48,526 bases of DNA from Alphaproteobacteria bacterium (GTDB taxonomy: Bacteria > Pseudomonadota > Alphaproteobacteria > Rhodobacterales > Rhodobacteraceae): positions 1 to 48,526 of the forward strand of contig JAUIAS010000024.1 in assembly GCA_030425395.1 (NCBI GenBank), written 5' to 3'. Both the position numbers and the translations under genes were made by a program. Under the pieces are notes generated by a model. That model was given only the letters and a program-made list of their open reading frames with translations, was not told where the DNA came from and did not search any database. Positions 26,930 to 35,927 of the stretch are shown here, piece by piece. Every line of letters starts with the position of its first letter. Position 1 is the first letter of the stretch.

Positions 26930-27867
26930 TGCACTTACCTGTTTATGTCTCTGCGATAATCGCTTTCGTATTGCTCGCTGCAGGTTCCTTGGTCCTGCCT
27001 GATTGGGCGATGTTCCTGTTCGCCATGGCGCTGGCCAAGGGGTTGGTCTGTCTCGGCATCGTGGGAATGATGCGCGGCGGCGTCGTGTCCTTTGGTCAGG
27101 GTCTTTATTACTGCCTCGGTGCCTACACCGCGACCCTGGTGGCCAACTCCTTCGGCGTTTCGGACATCTTCCTGCTTACGTTGATCAGCGCTGCTGTCTG
27201 TCTGGCGGTCGGGTTGGTCTTCGGGCCGCTTCTCTCCAGCTATCGCGGCATCTTCTTCGCGATGCTGTCGCTGGCGCTTTCGATGGTGCTGTATGGCACT
27301 CTGTCCAAGATGAGCTTTATCGGCGGCACCGATGGCCTGAACATCGGCGCGCCAACGTTTCTTGGCTGGGCACCGGAAGGGCGGCCTTTGCAAACGGCAC
27401 TCTACATTTACGTGGTGGCGATTGTCGTAATCGCGGGCGCACTGATGCGGATCTACTTTGACAGCGAACAAGGTCTGATCACGCTGGCCATGCGCGACAA
27501 TGAATTGCGTGTCGAATACCTCGGTGCGTCCGTGCGCCACGTAATGACATACAACTATGTCTTCGGCGCGCTCTTGGGCGGCATCGGCGGGACGATTGCG
27601 GTTCTGGCACTCGGCCATGTGGATCCGGAATTTGCCTTCTGGACAACGTCGGGTGAATTTGTCTTTGTCGCCATTCTGGCGGGCTATCTGTCAGTCCCCG
27701 CAGTCTTTGTCGCCGCGATTATACTGGAACTGGTGCGTTCGTTTTCGAACCTCTACTTCCCAAATACTTGGCAATTGGCGCTTGGCATCTTCCTCCTGAT
27801 CGTCATCGTTGCCCTGCCCGGCGGGCTCGGCTCCCTCATCAAACGCAGCAAGGAGACGGACACATGA
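26926..27867 (+). CDS. livM: LIV-type ABC transporter permease (LivM-like)
   Basis: Second permease, 313 residues and hydrophobic throughout. Family features are VSFGQGLYYCLGAYTATL (about residue 55), FIGGTDGLNIG (about 126) and the coupling helix RDNELRVEYLGASVRHVMTYNY. It begins with ATGATG within the LivH stop and ends overlapping the ATPase start by 4 bases. Together with the neighbouring genes it forms a complete importer. Confidence 0.93.
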   Translation: MMHLPVYVSAIIAFVLLAAGSLVLPDWAMFLFAMALAKGLVCLGIVGMMRGGVVSFGQGLYYCLGAYTATLVANSFGVSDIFLLTLISAAVCLAVGLVFGPLLSSYRGIFFAMLSLALSMVLYGTLSKMSFIGGTDGLNIGAPTFLGWAPEGRPLQTALYIYVVAIVVIAGALMRIYFDSEQGLITLAMRDNELRVEYLGASVRHVMTYNYVFGALLGGIGGTIAVLALGHVDPEFAFWTTSGEFVFVAILAGYLSVPAVFVAAIILELVRSFSNLYFPNTWQLALGIFLLIVIVALPGGLGSLIKRSKETDT

Positions 27868-28616
27868 GCACCGGCCTTCTAGAAGTCAGGGACGTCCAGA
27901 AATCCTTTGGTGCGGTCACAGCGGCCAAGGACATCTCGGTGTCGGTCCCGAAAGGCGCAGTTTATTCGCTCATTGGGACCAACGGCGCGGGCAAGACAAC
28001 CTTTGTCAACATGGTTACGGGCTACATCAAGCCCGACTCTGGGGTGATCAACTTTGGAGGCCAGAACATCGCCGGTCTGGCTCCGCGTCAAATCACCCGG
28101 CTCGGCATTCACCGTTCTTTCCAGATTGCACAACTTTGCAATGAGCTGACTGTCGAGGAAAACATGTTGGTTGCCGGTGCGATCCACGGCACGACAAAGC
28201 CGTCCTTTCTGCGCCCCGCTCATGACAAGAGCGCGCGCGAACGTGCGATTGCGACGCTGGAACGGTTCAACATCGCCGAACACCGCAACCGGCTCATCCC
28301 CGAACTGTCAGGTGGCGTCAAAAAGCTGCTGGATATCGCCATGGCCATGGCCGGTGAAACGCAAATCATGCTTCTGGACGAACCAACCTCGGGCGTGGCG
28401 GCCGATGAAAAATTCCCGATCATGGATCTGGTGATAAACGCGCTCAAGGCTGAGGGCGTCACCGTAATATTTGTGGAACACGACATGGACATTGTCACAC
28501 GTTACTCTGAACGGGTGCTGGCCTTTTATGATGGCCAAATCATCGCGGATGACGCGCCTGACGAGGTTCTGTCCGATCCCGAAGTGCAACGCTATGTGAC
28601 GGGAGGACCGGCATGA
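27864..28616 (+). CDS. livG: LIV-type ABC transporter ATPase (LivG-like)
   Basis: Cytoplasmic ATP-binding subunit, 250 residues. Walker A is GTNGAGKTTF (about residue 36), the ABC signature LSGGVKKLLDIAMAM, Walker B IMLLDEPTSGV, and the switch histidine sits in FVEHDMDIV. The LivG-type loop RSFQIAQLCNELTVEENML follows the Q-loop. The start is the ATG in GGACACATGAGC overlapping livM; longer in-frame starts fall inside livM. It overlaps livF by 4 bases. Confidence 0.94.
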   Translation: MSTGLLEVRDVQKSFGAVTAAKDISVSVPKGAVYSLIGTNGAGKTTFVNMVTGYIKPDSGVINFGGQNIAGLAPRQITRLGIHRSFQIAQLCNELTVEENMLVAGAIHGTTKPSFLRPAHDKSARERAIATLERFNIAEHRNRLIPELSGGVKKLLDIAMAMAGETQIMLLDEPTSGVAADEKFPIMDLVINALKAEGVTVIFVEHDMDIVTRYSERVLAFYDGQIIADDAPDEVLSDPEVQRYVTGGPA

Positions 28617-29293
28617 CGCTGAAACTCGAAAACGTCGGGGTTTCCATTCAGGCGGCCCCTATCCTGCGAAGTGTCAGTCTGGTGGTCGAACAAGGCGAAC
28701 GCATGGGTCTGGTGGGGCGTAACGGGGCCGGGAAAACCACCGTCATACGCACCATCACCGGTCTTGCCAAACTTGGCGGCGGCAAGGTCAGTTGGCAGGG
28801 CGAGGATATCTCCGCCATGGAGCCAAGGGACCGCGCGCGGTTGGGCTTTGGCTATATGCCCGAGGATCGTCGATTGATCCCGGACCTCACCGTTGAAGAA
28901 AACATGTTGCTGCCCGCATGGGTAAACGACGCGATCGACGGGCCCAAAGGATTGGCGTTTGTCTATGATCTGATGCCCGAACTGACCCAGATGTCTTCGC
29001 GCAAGGCGCTGCTGCTGTCGGGTGGCCAGCAAAAGATGGTTGCATTGGGCCGCGCCCTCATTGCGGGCACTCAGCTCTTGTTGCTGGACGAACCCTTTGA
29101 AGGGGTGGCCCCGGCACTCGCCATGCGTATTTCCGATGTCATAACCTCTCTCAAAGGTGAGGGCCTGTCAGTACTTATCGCGCAATCTGAACTCAGCCAT
29201 TCGGTTGACCTTTTACAACGCGAATGCGTTATCGAGCGTGGAGAGATCATCAAAGTCAATGTGATCGACCCGACCCTAACGGAACAAGCTTGA
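28613..29293 (+). CDS. livF: LIV-type ABC transporter ATPase (LivF-like)
   Basis: Second ATP-binding subunit, 226 residues. Walker A is GRNGAGKTTVIRTITGL, the Q-loop region is GFGYMPEDRRLIPDLTVEEN (LivF type), the signature is LSGGQQKMVALGRAL and Walker B is LLLLDEPFEGVAP. The position where most ATPases have the switch histidine reads AQSELSHS, so the usual EHD motif is changed to a Gln/Ser context; many LivF proteins show EQ here. It is followed by the GntR gene after 11 bases. Confidence 0.93.
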   Translation: MTLKLENVGVSIQAAPILRSVSLVVEQGERMGLVGRNGAGKTTVIRTITGLAKLGGGKVSWQGEDISAMEPRDRARLGFGYMPEDRRLIPDLTVEENMLLPAWVNDAIDGPKGLAFVYDLMPELTQMSSRKALLLSGGQQKMVALGRALIAGTQLLLLDEPFEGVAPALAMRISDVITSLKGEGLSVLIAQSELSHSVDLLQRECVIERGEIIKVNVIDPTLTEQA

Positions 29294-29304
29294 TCGGGAG
29301 CGAC

Positions 29305-30069
29305 ATGGCGCTCAAGGGAAAACCACTGCGTGTCCAACACGCCTATGAACAGGTCTCCAAGGAGATCGAAGCCCAGATCCTTTCTGGATCGCTGAAACCG
29401 GGCGATCAGCTTCCGGGTGAGGTTGAAATGGCAACCATGTTTGCCATCAACCGCTCGACCGTTCGGGAGGGCATAAGGCGGTTGGAGTCCGAAGGCTTCG
29501 TGCGCCGGATTTCACCGCGCAAGATGGTGGTGAGCATCCCTCGCATGGCAGAGCTTTCTTCGCGCCAAAGTCGTGCGTTGGGGATGCTTGAGGTCAGCTT
29601 TAACGAGTTGTGGAGCGTTGCGGTAGCAACAGAACCGCTTGCCGCGGAACTGGCCGCAACCCATGCCGAGGCCGACGACTTGGCGGCCTTGGACAAAATC
29701 CATGCCGCCTTGGTCGCAGCAGAAGGAGACAGCAAAGCGACGATCGAACTCGATACAGCGTTTCATTCCAGCATCGCCGCAGCCAGCAAGAACCGCGTCC
29801 TGCAACTGGCCCGCGAACCCATCGGTTTCCTGCTCTACAGCGGTTTCGACGTGCTCATTCCGAAACTCCCGCAGGCGATGCCGCGCCAAGTGGTCGCCCA
29901 TGCCAAGATAATCGAAGCGATCCGCAACCGTGACCCCGCCAGCGCGCGCGACTGGATGCACCGACATATCGACGACTTCAAACGAGGCTACGAATTGGCC
30001 GGGCTGTCACTGGACGCCCCGATCGCGGGTGTTGCGGGCAAACTGGCGGATATGGGACAAGAGCCATGA
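29305..30069 (+). CDS. GntR-family regulator, FadR subfamily
   Basis: 254-residue regulator embedded in the operon. It has an N-terminal winged helix (LRVQHAYEQVSKEIEAQI, EVEMATMFAINRSTVREGIR, LESEGFVRRISPRKMVV) and a C-terminal FCD helical domain with ELDTAFHSSIAAASKNRVL and HAKIIEAIRNRD, which include likely metal-binding Asp and His residues. The start at 29305 follows CGGGAGCGAC. Its stop overlaps the next gene's ATG. It probably controls this operon, and perhaps the divergent CoA-transferase, in response to the substrate or its CoA ester. Confidence 0.9.
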   Translation: MALKGKPLRVQHAYEQVSKEIEAQILSGSLKPGDQLPGEVEMATMFAINRSTVREGIRRLESEGFVRRISPRKMVVSIPRMAELSSRQSRALGMLEVSFNELWSVAVATEPLAAELAATHAEADDLAALDKIHAALVAAEGDSKATIELDTAFHSSIAAASKNRVLQLAREPIGFLLYSGFDVLIPKLPQAMPRQVVAHAKIIEAIRNRDPASARDWMHRHIDDFKRGYELAGLSLDAPIAGVAGKLADMGQEP

Positions 30070-31643
30070 TGCGTCGCGAACTGCATTACGGTGACCGCGT
30101 TGTTGCGTGTCATGCGATACGTCCAAGCAACGTATATACCCTTTTGACTGATGCGGTGTCGCGCAATGCCGAAGGTATCGCGTTGATTTGCGATGACGTC
30201 ACTATGACCTACGCCGCGCTTGACGCCGAGGTCAAAAAAGTCGCCGCCGGTCTGTCTGCAAGCGGCGTCGGGTCAGGTGACCGGATCGCGATGTTGTTGG
30301 GCAATGGCGTGCCCTTTGTTGTGCTGACCTATGCTGCTGCCTGTCTCGGTGCTGTCACCGTGCCGCTTAACACGCGCGACCAGATGCCGGGCATACGCCA
30401 TGCTTTGCAAAACTCGGGTGCGAAGGTTTTGGTGATCGAGGCCGAATTTCATGACCTCGCTCCGCCTGCCGAGGATACCCCCGATCTGATCGCGCGGTTT
30501 GCCATTGGCCCCACCCAAGGCTTCCGTGACTACGAGACGCTCCGAACGTCCGCCGCGTCCGTTCTCCCGGCAGACATTGAAGAAGACGCCGTAGCCACCA
30601 TCCTCTACACATCCGGTACGACGGGCGTGCCCAAGGGGGCGACGCTCACCGGGTTGGGGATCGTGCATTCCGCGACCAATTTCGTGCAAGCCATGGGGCT
30701 TGGTCCAACAGATACCACGATCGTCGTTGTGCCTATGACCCACGTTACAGGGCTGGTTGCGGGAATCCACACGTTGATCCGCTGCGCCGGCACGATCGTG
30801 GTGTTGCGGGAATTCAAGGCCACCAAGTTTCTGGAAGCAGCGGCAACAAACCGGATGACCTATTCTCTGATGGTCCCGGCGATGTATAATCTGTGCCTGC
30901 ATCAAGCCGACCTAAGCGATTTTGAGCTTTCGGACTGGCGAATAGGCGGATATGGCGGTGCTCCCATGCCCGCTGCCACGATTGAACGGCTCGCCACCGC
31001 ACTGCCCAACCTTGGCCTGATGAATGCCTATGGTGCCACCGAAACCACCTCTCCGGCGACGATCATGCCAGCAGACCAGACGGCGTCCCGCCGGTTGTCA
31101 GTGGGTCGCCCCGTGCCGGGAGCCGAAATCTGCGTCATGAATGACGCGGGCCAGGAAGTGCCGCCCGGCGAAACCGGAGAACTGTGGATACGCGGCGCGA
31201 TGGTCGTGCCGGGATACTGGCGCAACCCGGAAGCTGACGCGCGCGAATTCACCGCCGGATTCTGGAAGTCCGGCGATATCGGCAAGATCGACGCCGACGG
31301 TTATGTTCATGTTCTTGATCGCAAGAAGGACATGGTGAACCGTGGTGGGCACAAGATTTTCACCGCCGAAGTCGAAAGCGTGCTGACCGCCGTTGCTGGC
31401 GTGATCGAAGCCGCAGTGGTCGCCAAGCCCTGCCCGATCCTCGGTGAACGGGTGCATGCGGTTCTTTCCGTTAAGCCCGGTGAAGCGGACGAGGACACAA
31501 TCAAAGCCCACTGCGCGACGCAGCTTGCCGACTACCAGTGTCCGGAAAGCTACACATTGCGCGACAGGCTTTTGCCGCGAAATGCCAATGGCAAGATCAT
31601 GAAACGACAGATCAAGCAGGAACTTGGGTTTGATGCCCTCTGA
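30066..31643 (+). CDS. Acyl-CoA synthetase (AMP-forming)
   Basis: Activates the imported acid to its CoA ester. The 525-residue product has ILYTSGTTGVPKGATLT (about residue 179), YGATETTSP, the hinge LDRKKDMVNRGGHKIFTAEV and a C-terminal catalytic lysine in NANGKIMKR. The usual GGENI is RGGHKI here, a change seen in several short-acid ligases. It overlaps the GntR stop (ATGA). Its place before an acyl-CoA dehydrogenase and an APH-fold kinase parallels LvaE in the levulinate pathway, where it makes the CoA ester that the kinase then phosphorylates. Confidence 0.91.
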   Translation: MMRRELHYGDRVVACHAIRPSNVYTLLTDAVSRNAEGIALICDDVTMTYAALDAEVKKVAAGLSASGVGSGDRIAMLLGNGVPFVVLTYAAACLGAVTVPLNTRDQMPGIRHALQNSGAKVLVIEAEFHDLAPPAEDTPDLIARFAIGPTQGFRDYETLRTSAASVLPADIEEDAVATILYTSGTTGVPKGATLTGLGIVHSATNFVQAMGLGPTDTTIVVVPMTHVTGLVAGIHTLIRCAGTIVVLREFKATKFLEAAATNRMTYSLMVPAMYNLCLHQADLSDFELSDWRIGGYGGAPMPAATIERLATALPNLGLMNAYGATETTSPATIMPADQTASRRLSVGRPVPGAEICVMNDAGQEVPPGETGELWIRGAMVVPGYWRNPEADAREFTAGFWKSGDIGKIDADGYVHVLDRKKDMVNRGGHKIFTAEVESVLTAVAGVIEAAVVAKPCPILGERVHAVLSVKPGEADEDTIKAHCATQLADYQCPESYTLRDRLLPRNANGKIMKRQIKQELGFDAL

Positions 31644-31679
31644 TCCAGCCCCGCCCACTCAAATAAGGACTCTTCACGC

Positions 31680-32870
31680 ATGAACCCTCATCTGGAACGC
31701 AGCGGCATCTCGGAGCGCGCGCTTGAAATCGCAGACAACGTCGAAACCTTTGTGCGTGAGAAGATCGTGCCCTATGAAGGCGATCCGCGCTGCGGGGCGC
31801 ATGGGCCGTCCGATGAACTCGGCGATGAGATGAAGGCGCTGGCCCGAAGCGCGGGTGTAATGACCCCGCATATTCTGGAGGACGGCGCGCACCTGACCCA
31901 ACGCGAGACCGCTGCAGTATTGATCCGCTCTGGCCTGTCACCACTTGGCCCACTTGCCTGTCATACCTGCGCGCCCGACGAAGGAAACATGTTCCTGCTG
32001 GGCAAGGTCGCCTCGCCCGAACTCAAAGAGCGCTTTCTGCCGCGCATGATCGACGGCAGCATGCGAACGGCCTTCTTTATGACGGAACCCGCCGAAGAGG
32101 GCGGAGCCGGATCAGACCCATCAATGATGATGACCACCTGTCGGATGGACGGCAATCATTGGGTCATCAACGGGCGTAAAACCTATATAACCGGGGCAGA
32201 CGGTGCCGGCATGGGGATCATCATGGCCAAGTCTGATGACGGGGCCTGCATGTTTCTTGTGGATCTGCCTGATCCCGCCATCCGGATCGAACGGGTTCTC
32301 GACACCATCGACAGTTCCATGCCCGGCGGTCATGCAGTCATCAACATAGACAATCTGCGTGTGCCTGCGGATCAGATGCTGGGCGCATCCGGCCAAGGGT
32401 TCAAGTATGCTCAGGTCCGTCTTGCCCCTGCCCGCCTTAGCCATTGCATGCGCTGGCTGGGTGCCTGCGTGCGCGCGCATGAGATCGCCAGCGATTACGC
32501 CAACCGGCGCATGGCCTTTGGCAAGCCTCTGGTCGATCACGAGGGCGTCGGCTTCATGCTCGCTGAAAACCTGATTGATCTGAAACAGGCCGAACTGATG
32601 ATCTATTGGTGCGCGGATGTTCTCGACAGCGGTGCTCAAGGCGGCGTTGAAAGCTCCATGACCAAGGTTGCGGTGTCCGAAGCATTGATGCGCGTCGCGG
32701 ATCGCTGCGTGCAATGCATGGGCGGTCAGGGCGTCACTGCCGACACGATTGTCGAACAGGTGTTCCGGGAAATTCGTGCCTTCCGTATCTATGATGGCCC
32801 GACCGAGGTGCACAAATGGAGCCTTGCAAAGAAGATCAAGCGCGACTGGAAGGCGGAGAACGCCGGGTGA
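31680..32870 (+). CDS. Acyl-CoA dehydrogenase, ACAD10/11-like
   Basis: FAD-dependent acyl-CoA dehydrogenase fold, 396 residues. Recognised motifs are FFMTEPAEEGGAGSDPSMM (residues about 126-144) for flavin and substrate contact, WVINGRKTYITGA, RMAFGKPLVDHEGV and CMGGQGVTADTIVEQVFRE. The candidate base is the glutamate in YDGPTEVHKWSLAK near the C-terminus, as in ACAD10/11. The immediate partner is an APH-fold kinase overlapping by 4 bases. In ACAD11 these two are one protein, and in LvaC/LvaA they are separate. There the dehydrogenase-fold enzyme acts on the 4-phosphoacyl-CoA, so this one may not be a plain beta-oxidation dehydrogenase. Confidence 0.9.
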   Translation: MNPHLERSGISERALEIADNVETFVREKIVPYEGDPRCGAHGPSDELGDEMKALARSAGVMTPHILEDGAHLTQRETAAVLIRSGLSPLGPLACHTCAPDEGNMFLLGKVASPELKERFLPRMIDGSMRTAFFMTEPAEEGGAGSDPSMMMTTCRMDGNHWVINGRKTYITGADGAGMGIIMAKSDDGACMFLVDLPDPAIRIERVLDTIDSSMPGGHAVINIDNLRVPADQMLGASGQGFKYAQVRLAPARLSHCMRWLGACVRAHEIASDYANRRMAFGKPLVDHEGVGFMLAENLIDLKQAELMIYWCADVLDSGAQGGVESSMTKVAVSEALMRVADRCVQCMGGQGVTADTIVEQVFREIRAFRIYDGPTEVHKWSLAKKIKRDWKAENAG

Positions 32871-33928
32871 GCCACGCCGCAGAAAATCTAGGCGTGATGC
32901 CTGTGCGCGAGGGCTTTCGTCTCGACCTAGAGGCCCTGGGGCGCTGGATGCGCGAGCATGTGGAAGATTTCGCCGGGCCGCTGGAGGTCTATGAGTTCCG
33001 TGGTGGCCAGTCAAATCCAACCTACCAGCTGGTCACACCCGGAAAAACCTATGTGTTGCGACGCAAACCCCCCGGCCTGCTGGCCAAGGGCGCACACGCA
33101 GTCGACCGCGAAGCGCGGGTATTGCGCGCGCTGGGAAGCGCAGGTTTTCCGGTCGCACGGGTGCATGGCCTCTGCCTCGATGAGAGTATCATCGGCAGTT
33201 GGTTCTACATCATGGATCACGTCGAAGGCCGCATCTTCTGGGATGCGACCCTTCCCGACGTCCCCGCAAAGGACCGACCGGCCTATTTCGCGGCCATGAA
33301 CAGCACATTGGCCCGCTTGCACCAGATCGCGCCCGCGTCGGTCGGGCTGGAGGATTTTGGCCGCGTCGGCAATTATTTTGAGCGACAGATCAGCCGCTGG
33401 ACACGCAGTTATCTGGCGGACACGGATGCCGGGCGCGATCCCGGAATGGACCGCTTGATCGAATTCCTGCCCAACGCGATTCCCCAAGGGAACGAAACCT
33501 CGATCGTGCACGGGGATTTTCGCTGCGATAACCTGATCTTTCATCCCAGCGAGCCGCGCATTCTTGCCGTGCTCGATTGGGAGCTGTCCACGCTGGGCCA
33601 TCCGCTCGCCGATTTCACCTACCACGCGATGATGTACCGGATGCCGCCCCAGATCGTCGCGGGGCTCGGGGATGTCGATCCTGCGGCGCTGAACATCCCC
33701 ACAGAGGCGGAATACGTCGCGCAATACTGCGCGGCGACAGGACGCTCCGGCGTGCCCGACTATGACTTCTACATTGCGTTCAATTTCTTTCGCATGGCCG
33801 CGATCTTTCACGGGATCAAAGGCCGCGTTGTGCGCGGCTCTGCGGCCTCGGCCCAATCGGCCGCGCGGGTCGAACATTATCCCACGCTCGTCAAACTGGC
33901 GGTCGACGCCGCGGAGGCCTATGCATGA
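32867..33928 (+). CDS. APH-fold kinase, ACAD11 N-domain / LvaA-like
   Basis: Phosphotransferase-fold protein of 353 residues. The nucleotide-binding part has YEFRGGQSNPTYQL and YVLRRKPPGLLAKGAHAVDR (about residues 42-81). The catalytic loop is VHGDFRCDNLIFHP (Asp217, Asn222) and the Mg-binding motif is VLDWELSTLGHPLADF (Asp237). The RRKPPG and KGAHAVDRE patterns are characteristic of the ACAD10/11 kinase domain, not of aminoglycoside resistance enzymes. I start it at GTG 32867, which overlaps the dehydrogenase stop (GTGA); longer open codons lie inside that gene. It is likely to phosphorylate the hydroxyl of a 4-hydroxyacyl-CoA. Resistance to antibiotics is not suggested. Confidence 0.88.
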   Translation: MSHAAENLGVMPVREGFRLDLEALGRWMREHVEDFAGPLEVYEFRGGQSNPTYQLVTPGKTYVLRRKPPGLLAKGAHAVDREARVLRALGSAGFPVARVHGLCLDESIIGSWFYIMDHVEGRIFWDATLPDVPAKDRPAYFAAMNSTLARLHQIAPASVGLEDFGRVGNYFERQISRWTRSYLADTDAGRDPGMDRLIEFLPNAIPQGNETSIVHGDFRCDNLIFHPSEPRILAVLDWELSTLGHPLADFTYHAMMYRMPPQIVAGLGDVDPAALNIPTEAEYVAQYCAATGRSGVPDYDFYIAFNFFRMAAIFHGIKGRVVRGSAASAQSAARVEHYPTLVKLAVDAAEAYA

Positions 33929-34713
33929 GCAGCCCGATTTTGCTGGACATCACCGATGGCATCGCCCGGATCACACTGAACCGGCCCGAGAGGGGCAATG
34001 CCCTTGATCAGCCAATGGCCGATGCCCTGCTGGATGCTGCTGTGCGCTGCGCCAATGATCCGGATATCCGTTGCATTGTGCTGACCGGGTCGGGAAAAAT
34101 GTTCTGCGTGGGCGGCGATATCGGTGCATTTTCCGCAAACAGTGACGGGATCGCGCCGTTTCTGTCGCGGCTGGCCGGCACTCTGCACCAAGCAATGAGC
34201 CTGTTTGCCACGATGCAGAAACCGATGATCACGCTGGTCAATGGCACCGCCGCCGGGGCGGGTCTCAGCATCGCGATCTCGGGCGACATTGTTCTGGCCG
34301 ATCCTTCGGCGTTGTTCACGACGGCTTACCTTGGCATTGGCCTCACGCCGGATGGCGGCATGACATGGCTATTGCCGCGTCTGGTGGGCATGCGGGTCGC
34401 GCAAGAGATGATACTGACCAATCGCCGGGTTGATGCAAATGAAGCAGCAGCCATCGGCCTGATAACGCGCGTGACCGCGCCCGGTGCTCTGTCCGATGAA
34501 GGTGCCGCGCTGGCAACGCAGCTTTCCTCGGGTGCGGTGACCGCTATGGGGCAGGCCCGCAGGCTCTTGCATGAAAGTTTTGCTTCCGGTTTTGCCAGCC
34601 AAATGGACCGGGAACTCACATCAATCACCGCCGCCGGAGACGGGTTCGAGGGCCGCGAAGGCATCGCCGCTTTTCTTGAACGCCGCAAACCCGACTTTCA
34701 ACAGGATCGTTGA
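33925..34713 (+). CDS. Crotonase-family isomerase (PaaG/ECI-like active site)
   Basis: 262-residue enoyl-CoA hydratase/isomerase-fold protein. The oxyanion-hole stretches are KMFCVGGDIGAF (about residues 58-69) and GTAAGAGLSIA (107-117). The two hydratase glutamates are absent: Ser115 and Tyr135 occupy their places. Instead there is an aspartate in LTPDGGMTWLLPRLVG (Asp143), the position that serves as the base in PaaG-like isomerases. A double-bond shift in an enoyl-CoA therefore fits better than hydration. It overlaps the kinase gene by 4 bases. In the proposed route it could convert a 3-enoyl to a 2-enoyl-CoA after loss of phosphate. Confidence 0.88.
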   Translation: MSSPILLDITDGIARITLNRPERGNALDQPMADALLDAAVRCANDPDIRCIVLTGSGKMFCVGGDIGAFSANSDGIAPFLSRLAGTLHQAMSLFATMQKPMITLVNGTAAGAGLSIAISGDIVLADPSALFTTAYLGIGLTPDGGMTWLLPRLVGMRVAQEMILTNRRVDANEAAAIGLITRVTAPGALSDEGAALATQLSSGAVTAMGQARRLLHESFASGFASQMDRELTSITAAGDGFEGREGIAAFLERRKPDFQQDR

Positions 34714-34761
34714 TCGGCAAACGATTCGCGAGCGCCGAAAACAGCAGACAGGACCACCCAA

Positions 34762-35877
34762 ATGAGCCTTCTCTTCCAACCTATGACCATTGGACAATTG
34801 CCGATAGCCAATCGCATTATCATCGCGCCCATGTGCCAGTATTCAGCCGTGGACGGAAATGCGCAGGACTGGCATCTGATCCATCTGGGGCACCTTGCCC
34901 TGTCGGGGGCGGGTATGATGATCATCGAGGCAACCGCCGTGTCGCCGCAAGGGCGCATCACGCCGGATGATCTTGGGCTCTACTCCGATGAGAACGAAGC
35001 CGCGCTGGATCGGGTTCTCAAGGCCATACGCCAGTATTCGGATATGCCCATCACCATTCAACTGGCTCATGCCGGACGCAAGGCATCAAGCGAAGCACCC
35101 TGGGACGGCGGCGGGCAGATTTCGCTGGATACGCCGCGAGGGTGGACAGCAGAGGCACCATCCGCCTTACCCCATGCCGAGGGCGAAGATGCCCCGGCCG
35201 CACTGGATGCCGACGGATTGGAGCGGGTGAAAGCGGATTTCGTAGAGGCGGCCAAACGGTCCGTTCGACTGGGATTTCAAGGGATCGAAGTGCATTTAGC
35301 GCATGGCTATCTCCTGCACCAGTTCTTGTCCCCTTTGGCCAATCAGCGCAACGATGCCTATGGTGGCAGTCTGGAAAACCGGATGCGGTTTCCGCTTGAG
35401 GTTTTTGACGCGATCAAGGCTGCGGTGCCCGACGATGTCCCGGTTTGGGTGCGGGTGTCCGCAACGGACTGGGTGCCGGGCGGCTGGGATCTTGAGGACA
35501 CCATCACCCTGTCGCACGCGCTCAAACTTCGCGGCTGTGCGGCCATTCACGTTACGACCGCTGGCGTTTCGCCCAAGCAGGACATCCCGATAGGTCCCGG
35601 CTTTCAAGTGCCTCTGGCCGCACGGATCAAGGCGGAAGTGGGTCTGCCAACGCTTGCCGTGGGGCTGATAACCGAAGCCGATCAGGCAGAGCAGATCCTT
35701 CAGGATGGCGATGCGGACGCCATCGCGATGGCGCGGGCAATGCTGTATGAACCGCGCTGGCCGTGGCACGCAGCAGCTGCACTGGGCGCGCAGGTCGAAG
35801 CCCCGAAACAATACTGGCGATCACAACCCCGAGAATTCAGCGATCTGTTCAAGGGTGCGAAAGTCGGCCAGCGGTAA
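34762..35877 (+). CDS. NADH:flavin oxidoreductase, Old Yellow Enzyme (YqjM/XenA-like)
   Basis: FMN-dependent ene-reductase of the thermophilic-like OYE class. The 371-residue TIM barrel opens with IIIAPMCQYSAVDG, whose Cys is the class-typical flavin-tuning residue. It continues with DWHLIHLGHLALSG, EATAVSPQGRI, QLAHAGRKAS (substrate-binding His), GIEVHLAHGYLLHQFLSP (catalytic region) and NDAYGGSLENR. It reduces the C=C bond of enones and related compounds using NAD(P)H. It comes 48 bases after the crotonase gene and is probably in the operon. Its presence hints that the substrate or an intermediate is an alpha,beta-unsaturated carbonyl compound or lactone. Confidence 0.92.
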   Translation: MSLLFQPMTIGQLPIANRIIIAPMCQYSAVDGNAQDWHLIHLGHLALSGAGMMIIEATAVSPQGRITPDDLGLYSDENEAALDRVLKAIRQYSDMPITIQLAHAGRKASSEAPWDGGGQISLDTPRGWTAEAPSALPHAEGEDAPAALDADGLERVKADFVEAAKRSVRLGFQGIEVHLAHGYLLHQFLSPLANQRNDAYGGSLENRMRFPLEVFDAIKAAVPDDVPVWVRVSATDWVPGGWDLEDTITLSHALKLRGCAAIHVTTAGVSPKQDIPIGPGFQVPLAARIKAEVGLPTLAVGLITEADQAEQILQDGDADAIAMARAMLYEPRWPWHAAAALGAQVEAPKQYWRSQPREFSDLFKGAKVGQR

Positions 35878-35927
35878 ACAATTCAAGAAGCGCACCACAA
35901 AACATAATCCCAACACGAGGCGTAGAG

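Noticed and set aside
32867-33928. Aminoglycoside phosphotransferase (antibiotic resistance)
   Set aside because: The fold is shared, but the RRKPPG and KGAHAVDRE patterns and the acyl-CoA dehydrogenase partner point to the ACAD10/11 kinase group.
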